Shown here in pieces: positions 25,950 through 31,864 of a DNA stretch of 32,420 bases; within the stretch, counting starts at the first letter, position 1; each line of letters begins with the position of its first letter. The position numbers were made by a program, and so were the translations under genes. Under the pieces are notes generated by a model. That model saw only the letters and a list, made by a program, of their open reading frames with translations, was not told where the DNA came from and did not search any database. This DNA is from Spirochaetales bacterium (lineage in GTDB: Bacteria; Spirochaetota; Spirochaetia; SZUA-6; RPPD01), in the NCBI GenBank assembly GCA_016930675.1, contig JAFGGG010000026.1, forward strand, positions 1 to 32,420, given 5' to 3'.

Positions 25950-27107
25950 TCACATATTTTTTATTGCCTGCGCGGGTTTGAGATGTAATAAAAAATCTGT
26001 TACGGGCAAACATATAATACCGTCTTCTTCCTTTTTATGCTCACCTCTGTATAAAAGATATGCATCACATTGCGGATAATCGGTTTTAAATGCTTTAAGG
26101 GATTTTAAATCTTTGCCGTGAATCTTATCTGAATTTTTAACTTCAAAAGCGTAAAATCCGCAATCACCATAGATGACGAAATCAACTTCAAAGCCGCTCC
26201 TGCTGCGCCAGAAGTAAATTTTGGCATTATAGCCGCTGTAAGCAATCCACGCCTTTAAATGTTGATACACCAGGCCTTCCAAAGCGGGACCTGAGATTTC
26301 ATCCTGTTTGTCTAAAGGACCAAAAGGCCTTAATGAGGAAAACACCCCGCAATCGAAATAATAGAATTTATTATGCGCCACAAGGGATCTTTTGCCTTTC
26401 CTTGAAAATACAGGGATAAAATCAGCAAGCAGCAGATCGTTTAGTATTGATAGATATCCCTGAACCGTCGTGCGTTTGATTTCGCTTTCACGGGCGATCT
26501 CCATTGTATTGAGTAATGAGCCGTGGGAAAAACTGATAACCTCTAAAAACCGGGCAAAAGAATCAATATTTCTTACCAGGCTTTCCGCCTGAACTTCCTT
26601 TTCCAGGTACAAGGACGCATAGCCATTCAGAACATCCTTAGGTTCTGCTGCCGATACAACGAGGGGAATCATGCCGAGAGTCAACGCCTGCTTCAGTTGA
26701 AATCCGGTTTTTATTTCACCCGCCATAAACGGATGAAACGTACATAACACAGCTCTTCCCGCCAGAAGATCCGTTCCCGAACGTCTTAATTTTCGCGCGC
26801 TGGAACTGGTAAGAATGAATTGAATATCTTTACGGTCCTCTATAATCTGATGCACTGTAGGGAGAAGTTGAGGGATACGTTGTACTTCATCTATTATGCA
26901 CACCTTCCGGTTCGTATGGGCTGAAATAATGTTTTTCAATCTTTCCGGTTTGGAAAGCAGCTCTCTGTATAACTGTCCGTCCAACAGATCCAGAAACAAA
27001 GAATCCTTATAGCACTTTTTTAACCATGTTGATTTTCCTGTTCCTCTGGGTCCGAATAAAAAATAGCTGCCCTTAGGAGGCTTAAAATAACGTTCAACAT
27101 ACTGCAT
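25950..27107 (-). CDS. AAA ATPase with DUF4143 domain
   Basis: The 385-aa protein has an AAA_14 ATPase domain with Walker A GPRGTGKST (19-27) and Walker B VCIIDEVQR, a central helical region, and a C-terminal DUF4143 domain with GFEVDFVIYGD ... AFEVKNS, the E-x-D / E-V-K pattern of the PD-(D/E)xK nuclease fold. Such ATPases are abundant, often multicopy and mobile in accessory DNA; their role is not established. ATG 27107 has no Shine-Dalgarno, but TTGAAA-17-TAAAAT ends 6 nt upstream, predicting a leaderless mRNA. It lies after the SH3 remnant 27176-27508 on the same strand and its stop nearly touches the end of the propeller gene. Confidence 0.88.
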   Translation of the reverse strand: MQYVERYFKPPKGSYFLFGPRGTGKSTWLKKCYKDSLFLDLLDGQLYRELLSKPERLKNIISAHTNRKVCIIDEVQRIPQLLPTVHQIIEDRKDIQFILTSSSARKLRRSGTDLLAGRAVLCTFHPFMAGEIKTGFQLKQALTLGMIPLVVSAAEPKDVLNGYASLYLEKEVQAESLVRNIDSFARFLEVISFSHGSLLNTMEIARESEIKRTTVQGYLSILNDLLLADFIPVFSRKGKRSLVAHNKFYYFDCGVFSSLRPFGPLDKQDEISGPALEGLVYQHLKAWIAYSGYNAKIYFWRSRSGFEVDFVIYGDCGFYAFEVKNSDKIHGKDLKSLKAFKTDYPQCDAYLLYRGEHKKEEDGIICLPVTDFLLHLKPAQAIKNM

Positions 27108-27113
27108 GTTTTG

Positions 27114-27142
27114 ATTTTATCACTTGTTTCGGCATTTTTCAA
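27114..27142 (-). promoter_or_regulatory. Promoter of the DUF4143 ATPase with TGCCGA half-sites
   Basis: On the minus strand TTGAAA (27142-27137), a 17-bp spacer and TAAAAT (27119-27114) lie 6 nt before the ATG. The spacer contains TGCCGA, and two further TGCCGA half-sites in inverted order lie at about 27149-27166, so the region may be an operator as well as the terminator hairpin of the SH3 remnant. Confidence 0.5.
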
Positions 27143-27147
27143 GTAAA

Positions 27148-27168
27148 ATTGCCGAAATTGTCGGCATT
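27148..27168 (-). terminator. Hairpin after SH3 remnant (copy A)
   Basis: On the minus strand TGCCGA and TCGGCA pair around a 5-nt loop, 9 nt after the SH3 stop codon, followed by ATTTTACT. The same hairpin follows the SH3 remnant near 31000, so it belongs to the SH3 gene's 3' end. The stem is only 6 bp plus AT pairs. Confidence 0.5.
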
Positions 27169-27175
27169 TTTAAGA

Positions 27176-27508
27176 TCATTCCACATCAGGATACCCGCCG
27201 AAGCACCAGCCTTCTAAACCGTCTGATGAGCGGCGGATTTTGTACCAGGAGGCGGTGATGCCGTCTATGGTAACTTTGACAGCGCTGCGCTCAAGGATTT
27301 GTACCTGCTCATTCTTTTTCAGGCTGCCCACTACCGCCGCGTCCAAAGAGGATGATGTACGCACGTGAAGGCTGTCGGTGGTGACGGTTGCCATATTGCT
27401 GCCTGCGCCCTCTTTAAGCAACTCCGGATCCTTGACCCCGCTTTCACTGTACCAGCGCGCGCGACCTTCGGGATCCCAGACGTTTTTCACTCGGTAGAGG
27501 TAATTCAC
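27176..27508 (-). pseudogene. 5'-truncated SH3-domain protein (copy A)
   Basis: This 110-codon segment is the C-terminal part of the propeller+SH3 secreted family. It opens at NYLYRVKNVWDPEG, which in the fuller copy at 31865-32420 follows several propeller strands, and continues through a linker to the SH3 domain (about residues 39-110; LHVRTSSSLDAAVVGSL, ILERSAVKV, WCFGGYPDVE). There is no signal peptide and no ribosome binding site; GTG at 27508 directly follows the TAA of the AbiEii gene. It is therefore most likely a remnant rather than a working gene, though translational coupling to AbiEii cannot be excluded. Confidence 0.8.
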
Positions 27509-28417
27509 TTATTTCCATGGACCCGGGGCTAACCATATACTATTGAAATCGAGTTCAGACAATATACTATTAACAACAGGTTTAAGAAACTCAGAAATAT
27601 ATTGAATGACATCAGCAAAATTCTCAGATACTCCCATTATTTTAGACTTTTTTATAAAGGCCTTCCACATGCTGTTTTTTGTCTTGATAGATCCTTCTGT
27701 GAATAGAATTATAATACGAGGTAAAACTGTTCCGCGATTATCAAAAGTGCTTTTTATTGCTTGAAAAAGGTTTTTTCCATTAAAGTCAAATTGCCCGGCA
27801 AGAAGCCATATATCATAAAAATCTTTCATACGGCTATTCAATTCGCCAAATCTTATAATCGCCTCAAACTTTTCGGCTATGACACTTTCTCGTGTGTAAC
27901 AAAAAAGATCCGGCTCTTTAAAATTTAATTGTACCGGCAACTTTACCTTCTGTGGCGCAGGAAATACTTTGTCTCCAAAACCGATATCAAGTTGCATTTT
28001 TATTTCTGCATTACCCAATTTCGCGGTAAAGACAACTCGTGCACCTTCATAATTCGCTTCTTCAGTTATTTTTTCTCCTTTTATACTTTCATGATCAAAT
28101 TCTACACCATCGTTTTCAATATTTATTCGACAGATATCTTTTATTTGATTCATAATATGACCAAGATCATTGCTTGTTAATCCCATCATATCTATATCTT
28201 TAGTAGGACGAGTAAGCGGTGCCTTCCAGGCTCTAAGCAAGAATGCTCCTTTTAAAATAAATTTATCAGCATACGGTGATTGAGAAAGACGATAAAGAAA
28301 TCTCTCCATAACATAATATTGTAGAATTTCAGAAAAAGGTCGCTGGATTTTTCTTGCCTCATTTAATAAACGCTGATAAACAGAAGCACTAGAATCCTTT
28401 ACAGTCTTTTTTTTCAC
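27509..28417 (-). CDS. AbiEii-type nucleotidyltransferase toxin
   Basis: The 302-aa protein belongs to the AbiEii/type IV toxin nucleotidyltransferase family, which blocks growth during phage attack by modifying tRNA or other targets. Family motifs are seen: KGAFLLRAW (56-64), RPTKDIDMMG with metal-binding D74 and D76, and RESVIAEKFEAIIRFGELN followed by RMKDFYDIW. It starts with GTG at 28417, overlapping the AbiEi stop by 4 nt (GTGA), which is typical of coupled toxin-antitoxin genes. Base composition is more AT-rich than the core genes. Its TAA directly abuts the SH3 remnant at 27508. Confidence 0.9.
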   Translation of the reverse strand: MKKKTVKDSSASVYQRLLNEARKIQRPFSEILQYYVMERFLYRLSQSPYADKFILKGAFLLRAWKAPLTRPTKDIDMMGLTSNDLGHIMNQIKDICRINIENDGVEFDHESIKGEKITEEANYEGARVVFTAKLGNAEIKMQLDIGFGDKVFPAPQKVKLPVQLNFKEPDLFCYTRESVIAEKFEAIIRFGELNSRMKDFYDIWLLAGQFDFNGKNLFQAIKSTFDNRGTVLPRIIILFTEGSIKTKNSMWKAFIKKSKIMGVSENFADVIQYISEFLKPVVNSILSELDFNSIWLAPGPWK

Positions 28418-29028
28418 AGCATAGCCTCAAAATAGGGGATTATTATCTTTTCTACTCTGCATATCCTTGCATATTTCAATAGTTTGGAAACATTATATTT
28501 TTTCCCATTTTTATATATTCTAAGCGATTCGAGTACCACATCCATTCCAAGTTTATTGCGGAATTTAAAACAATCCGCAATGGTTTTTTCAATATTATAG
28601 ATTTGAATCTTCACACCATCAATAATATGTCGTTCTATCCCGGCGCTGTAAGTATGAGCGGAAAACCAATGTACACTAATAGGCGGGTGCTTTAGTCTTG
28701 GTACCTCAGATCCTTTTTTTAAGGCTATTTCCACAGAATGAGGAACTTGGGTTGTTAGTTCGTGAAACGATAAGGCGGAGATAAGGCATATCACTGCTTT
28801 GGGAATCCTGAGAGCGACAGTAACAAGATCGGGATTAGAGATCGGCGGCAGATTTGTCAATCTGTAGACACCATATGATATCTGCTCAATTTCACCTTGA
28901 TCGCGCAATAGATAAAGGGTCCTTGGGTGAATCCCTGCTTCAATTGCCACACTCGTTCTAATGCTGCCACCATGAAGCATAATGATATTTTTAGCTTTTT
29001 CCCTGTTTTTTTCCGCTTTCTCACTCAT
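28414..29028 (-). CDS. AbiEi-type antitoxin and transcriptional regulator
   Basis: The 204-aa protein has an N-terminal winged helix-turn-helix (about 8-60; GGSIRTSVAIEAGIHPRTLY, GVYRL) and a C-terminal domain with LISALSFHELT and IYNIEKTIADCFKFRNKLG, typical of AbiEi antitoxins. AbiEi silences AbiEii and represses its own promoter by binding inverted repeats. Two matching palindromic sites are seen upstream (29029-29041 and 29061-29074). It overlaps the toxin gene by 4 nt. ATG 29028 has AAAGG about 11 nt upstream. Confidence 0.88.
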   Translation of the reverse strand: MSEKAEKNREKAKNIIMLHGGSIRTSVAIEAGIHPRTLYLLRDQGEIEQISYGVYRLTNLPPISNPDLVTVALRIPKAVICLISALSFHELTTQVPHSVEIALKKGSEVPRLKHPPISVHWFSAHTYSAGIERHIIDGVKIQIYNIEKTIADCFKFRNKLGMDVVLESLRIYKNGKKYNVSKLLKYARICRVEKIIIPYFEAML

Positions 29029-29074
29029 GGATAATATTACCTTTACTTATTGATTTCTATAGATAATATTATCC
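29029..29074. promoter_or_regulatory. Paired AbiEi operator candidates
   Basis: GGATAATATTACC (29029-29041, touching the start codon) and AGATAATATTATCC (29061-29074) share the core GATAATATTAYC. The inner 12 bp of the second (29062-29073) is a perfect palindrome and contains the -10 box. Site centres are about 32 bp apart, close to three helical turns, as expected for cooperative binding. Confidence 0.65.
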
Positions 29075-29094
29075 AGATTAATATGAAATGTAAA
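29066..29094 (-). promoter_or_regulatory. Promoter of the abiEi-abiEii operon
   Basis: On the minus strand TTTACA (29094-29089), a 17-bp spacer and TAATAT (29071-29066) give a leader of about 31 nt. The -10 box lies inside the palindromic operator. Confidence 0.55.
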
Positions 29095-29158
29095 GAGGAA
29101 TGTAGAAAAATATTTAATTTATAAGAGTAAAATGATAGTTTTTAATCTGATAAGAGTA

Positions 29159-29257
29159 TCACTCCCCTGGTATATCCAAATACCCGCCGAAGTACCAGCC
29201 TTCCAGGCCGACGTACAGGCGGCTGATTTTGTAGTATTTGGTGAGACGGTCGGGCAG
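29159..29257 (-). pseudogene. SH3-domain remnant (copy C)
   Basis: Read on the minus strand from 29257, the segment encodes PDRLTKYYKISRLYVGLEG and WYFGGYLDIPGE and stops at 29159, the last third of an SH3 domain. Its first base follows directly after the TAA of the HEPN gene. Sixty bases (29174-29233) are identical to 31874-31933 in the SH3 copy at the window end. It has no start codon or ribosome binding site. Confidence 0.85.
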
Positions 29258-29685
29258 TTAAAGTTTATCTTTAATCCAATCTTTAACCAGTGATTCAAAC
29301 TCAATAATGTTTTTAATTATCTCTGCTTTTTCCTTTTCTGAGACAACAGATGCTCTATCATAATCAACATCATTTCTTTTCTGGCGGCATTTATTAAAAT
29401 AAACAGCATAATCCGATATCACCTTAATATCAGCCATTTTAATAAAATTAAAAGTGGTTCTATGGTGGTTAATACCACGAGTTCTATATCCTTCACTAGC
29501 GACAATAATAGTACATAATTGTAGTGCAGCATTATAAGCTATGGCAAAAGCTCTGTCATCTGATAATCCGTCCACTTGAGCATCTTGGATATCCTTTTGG
29601 AAACACGAAACAACTCTTGGATCTCCTGCTGAGATGTTTTATGTTTAACGATTAGATTTTTATCAGATAATATTTTGTATTTCAT
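29258..29685 (-). pseudogene. HEPN-domain toxin, SAV_6107-like, frameshifted
   Basis: Two frames together make one HEPN protein. The first, from ATG 29685, encodes MKYKILSDKNLIVKHK and then TSQQEIQELFRVSKR; the second, from about 29594, continues DIQDAQVDGLSDDRAFAIAY and runs through NAALQLC, GYRTRGINHHRTTF and KRNDVDYDRAS to the stop at 29258. One missing base within plus-strand 29591-29600 (ccttttgg) separates them. The whole resembles small HEPN proteins paired with nucleotidyltransferase antitoxins. The ATG overlaps the end of the wHTH-nucleotidyltransferase gene by 23 nt, as usual for such pairs. Only the second frame (from GTG 29575) is open as it stands. This is either an inactivated toxin or a sequencing indel. 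Confidence 0.8.
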
Positions 29686-30256
29686 TATCAGAACCTTTTA
29701 TATATATTTTCTTGTCCTTTACAACTGATCTTATAAAGTGATTTTCATGATTATATTTCCGCTTAAACTCTAGCTCAGAAATTACATAAGGATTTATTTC
29801 TCTACCAATTATGCTTTCCGGTTTTTGTAATTTTATTGAAAGCTCCATTGGAGAAACATCTCCTATTACAAACATGTCAATATCACTATCTTTACTATCA
29901 ACACCACTAACATACGATCCAAATATAAATGCGACAGTTATATTTTTTATATTTGCCATATCTTCTTTTAGTAGATAAATTAGTCCCCCCTGTTTTCTCA
30001 CGATGTTTTCAAGATCCTTATATATTGGATTAGCCTCAACCAGATGATAATAAATTCTATTTCCGCTCTTTTCAGAATCGATTATATGCAGACTCATCAA
30101 ATTACGCAGTTCACGTTGTACAGCACCGGGAGAAAAAGAAAGATTATGAGCTATCTCTCTAAGGTAATACTTTTTGTTTTTGTTTAAAAACATTACAGTG
30201 AGAATTGCTTCTCTTATTTTTGAGCCAAATAAATTGATATTCTGCCCTGTACTCAT
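29663..30256 (-). CDS. Winged-helix fused to MNT nucleotidyltransferase (antitoxin-type)
   Basis: The 197-aa protein joins an N-terminal winged HTH (about 12-70; YYLREIAHNLSFSPGAVQRE, NRIYYHLV) to a minimal nucleotidyltransferase domain with FGSYVSG (112-118) and DSDIDMFVIG carrying metal-binding D124 and D126. In HEPN/MNT modules the nucleotidyltransferase protein neutralises the HEPN RNase, and the HTH suggests it also represses its own promoter. This fits the palindromes over its start site. The HEPN partner overlaps its 3' end. No Shine-Dalgarno precedes ATG 30256. Confidence 0.88.
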   Translation of the reverse strand: MSTGQNINLFGSKIREAILTVMFLNKNKKYYLREIAHNLSFSPGAVQRELRNLMSLHIIDSEKSGNRIYYHLVEANPIYKDLENIVRKQGGLIYLLKEDMANIKNITVAFIFGSYVSGVDSKDSDIDMFVIGDVSPMELSIKLQKPESIIGREINPYVISELEFKRKYNHENHFIRSVVKDKKIYIKGSDNEIQNII

Positions 30257-30275
30257 TGTGAGTACAATTGTACTC
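30248..30275. promoter_or_regulatory. Overlapping palindromic operators at the start of the wHTH-MNT gene
   Basis: GAGTACAATTGTACTC (30260-30275) is a perfect 16-bp palindrome containing the -10 box. TGTACTC-N5-GAGTACA (30248-30266) overlaps it and spans the start codon. Three half-sites of the same word therefore cover -10, transcription start and ATG, consistent with autorepression by the encoded winged-helix protein. Confidence 0.7.
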
Positions 30276-30295
30276 TAATTGAGAACAGTTGTCAA
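30267..30295 (-). promoter_or_regulatory. Promoter of the wHTH-MNT/HEPN pair, probably leaderless
   Basis: On the minus strand a perfect TTGACA (30295-30290), a 17-bp spacer and TACAAT (30272-30267) end 10 nt before the ATG. Transcription would start about 3-4 nt from the ATG. Confidence 0.7.
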
Positions 30296-30339
30296 TATAC
30301 GACACGGAAATATATTCCAAACCACCAATATATTCCTCT

Positions 30340-30705
30340 TTAAACCCAATCTTTTCTTATTCGAATTTTATTTCTATCAATTATAATTAAAGAATTATTG
30401 ATTTCATCATCTTTGATTTCTTTAAAAAGTCTTTCAAAAACCTTTTTTATCTCTTCCACAGTTATGGGCCACATATTCAGCCGCACTACGCCGTAATGAG
30501 GCTGTTTGAATATCCTTATATCTGTGAAATCTTCGTCGAAAGTTATTATGAGAGCTTTCTTTTCCTGCGCAATTGAAAATATATCTTCATCTGTTGCTGT
30601 TTCGAAGTTAATTTCTGTGGTGTGAAATATCTCACAATCAGGTTTAATAGTCTCTAACCATTGCTTTATTTATTTTGGTATATTTTGATCTAACAGTATT
30701 TTCAC
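30340..30705 (-). pseudogene. DUF5615 PIN-like toxin with nonsense codon
   Basis: From GTG at 30705 the frame encodes MKILLDQNIPK, then an in-frame TAA at codon 12 (30672-30670), and continues without another stop for 109 codons to TAA at 30342. The continuation includes ATDEDIFSIAQEKKALIITF and DEDFTDI, and ends RIRKDWV. The LLDQN start, ATDEDIF and ITFDEDF are hallmarks of DUF5615 PIN-like proteins, RNase-type toxins paired with DUF433 antitoxins. It begins 1 nt after the DUF433 stop. A single substitution or a sequencing error would explain the stop; as it stands only a peptide or a product from internal initiation could be made. Confidence 0.85.
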
Positions 30706-30706
30706 T

Positions 30707-30925
30707 TTATGTGCTTATAATTACTTTTTCCTCATCTATTACTTGAGAAGCATAATTAATTGCCGCGATAATATCGTCCTTTGTTAATTCGTGATATTCA
30801 TCCATTATTTTTTCAATCGTATAACCGCCCGCCAGCATGCCGAGAATGTTCTTCACCATTATCCTCGTACCCGCATTACAAGGTTTGCCGCTGCATATTT
30901 TTGGATCTACACTTATTCGTTCCAT
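30707..30925 (-). CDS. DUF433 antitoxin
   Basis: The 72-aa protein is a full DUF433 domain: RISVDPKICSGKPCNAGTRI, then MLAGGYTIEKIMDEY and LTKDDIIAAINYASQ. DUF433 proteins are small helical DNA-binding antitoxins usually placed just before a DUF5615 PIN-like toxin, as here (1-nt gap). GGAG lies 7 nt before the ATG. Its toxin partner carries a nonsense codon, so the module may be inactive. Confidence 0.9.
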   Translation of the reverse strand: MERISVDPKICSGKPCNAGTRIMVKNILGMLAGGYTIEKIMDEYHELTKDDIIAAINYASQVIDEEKVIIST

Positions 30926-30943
30926 TTACTTGCTCCATTTTAA

Positions 30944-30971
30944 ATAATACCTTATTTTTTAATTTTTACAA
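30944..30971 (-). promoter_or_regulatory. Possible promoter of the DUF433/DUF5615 pair
   Basis: On the minus strand TTGTAA (30971-30966), a 16-bp spacer and TATTAT (30949-30944) lie 18 nt before the ATG in a very AT-rich segment. Confidence 0.4.
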
Positions 30972-30976
30972 TATTT

Positions 30977-31081
30977 AGTAAAATTGCCGAAATTGTCGGC
31001 ATTTTTAAGATTATTCCACATCCAAATACCCGCCGAAACACCAGCCTTCTAAACCGTCTGATGAGCGGCGGATTTTGTCCA
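30977..31081 (-). pseudogene. SH3-domain remnant (copy D) with its 3' hairpin
   Basis: On the minus strand this encodes DKIRRSSDGLEGWCFGGYLDVE and a TAA at about 31013, followed by the same TGCCGA hairpin as copy A. The block 30977-31078 matches 27142-27242 over about 100 bp with only a handful of differences, so the two copies share recent ancestry or gene conversion. It starts within 3 nt of the TAA of the HEPN gene at 31082 and has no start codon of its own. Confidence 0.85.
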
Positions 31082-31462
31082 TTATTTAGAAATTGCAACT
31101 TTCATAGCCCAATTATGAACTTTTTCTGCCAGTTCTACTGCCCTTTTATATTCTTGCTTCCCAATCTTAACATAATCTCCAGGATAACGTGTTTGTACAG
31201 CATAATCTGTTAATTCACCAACCTTCAGTATTTCTCTTGGTATTTTTATATATTTCTCCAGTTTTGCTATTAATACACTGAATGAATGAGTTTTTGGGAT
31301 TTCTGAATTATGCATTATCAATAATGCCTTAAGAGATTTTTCAGCACACTGATGTGCTTCAAAACATAAATCTTCATAGAAAATATCCTTATCCTTAGCA
31401 ATCTTCGCCATCTTAAGATTACTTTTAGCTCGCTTTAACCATTCTTTGTAATCCTCACCCAT
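31082..31462 (-). CDS. HEPN-domain protein, toxin partner of MNT
   Basis: From ATG 31462 the product is 126 aa and helical, with EWLKRAKSNLKMAKIA and FEAHQCAEKSLKALLI, the signature of the HEPN (PF05168-type) family. HEPN proteins paired with a nucleotidyltransferase are usually RNase toxins. The classical R-x4-6-H RNase motif is not visible; the region around TRYPGDY is the nearest equivalent, so catalytic activity is uncertain. The frame is open to ATG 31483, but 31462 has GAAGGA about 10 nt upstream and overlaps the MNT stop by 8 nt. Its TAA lies next to SH3 remnant D. Confidence 0.85.
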   Translation of the reverse strand: MGEDYKEWLKRAKSNLKMAKIAKDKDIFYEDLCFEAHQCAEKSLKALLIMHNSEIPKTHSFSVLIAKLEKYIKIPREILKVGELTDYAVQTRYPGDYVKIGKQEYKRAVELAEKVHNWAMKVAISK

Positions 31463-31784
31463 ATAATACAATTCCTTCTTCATGAGCTTTTTTATATATC
31501 ATATAGTTTTTATTCAAATTCTTTTTCCACTTTTTAAAACTGCACGCTATCAAATCAACTGATACCGGTATGCTTTTTTCACATAATTCCCTGTAAATGG
31601 GGCGAGTAATCTCTCTTTCATTTTTAATATTATGTTTCAGAATAATAAAATCATAATCGCTTTCTTTATGAGCATTCCCTCTTGCATGGGAGCCAAATAG
31701 TATTACCTTATCCGGATTGGCTATGCTGATGATAATCGAAAGAAGCTGTTTAATTGTTTTATTATTTATCTTTTTTTCTATCAT
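31455..31784 (-). CDS. Minimal nucleotidyltransferase (MNT) antitoxin
   Basis: The 109-aa protein has the MNT core FGSHARG (30-36) and ESDYDFIIL with D43 and D45. In known HEPN/MNT modules this enzyme adds nucleotides to the HEPN toxin and inactivates it; here that role is inferred from the paired arrangement. ATG 31784 has no Shine-Dalgarno; the -10 box ends 8 nt upstream, again predicting a leaderless message. Confidence 0.88.
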   Translation of the reverse strand: MIEKKINNKTIKQLLSIIISIANPDKVILFGSHARGNAHKESDYDFIILKHNIKNEREITRPIYRELCEKSIPVSVDLIACSFKKWKKNLNKNYMIYKKAHEEGIVLYG

Positions 31785-31792
31785 ATACTCTG

Positions 31793-31821
31793 ATTATATA
31801 TAAAATATTTCTGCTTACCAA
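31793..31821 (-). promoter_or_regulatory. Promoter of the MNT/HEPN pair, probably leaderless
   Basis: On the minus strand TTGGTA (31821-31816), a 17-bp spacer and a perfect TATAAT (31798-31793) lie 8 nt before the ATG at 31784. Confidence 0.6.
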
Positions 31822-31864
31822 GTATTTTTAACAGTAACAAATATATTCTTTTAGCTTTAATATA

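Noticed and set aside
29119..29304. A small 61-codon gene across the SH3 remnant C
   Set aside because: It is read in a different frame from the clear SH3 coding segment and spans the cassette junction; no start signals.
27142..31081. SH3 remnants as integron attC sites
   Set aside because: Each repeat encodes SH3 protein in a consistent frame, no GTTRRRY/RYYYAAC core pair is visible and no integrase is present in the window.
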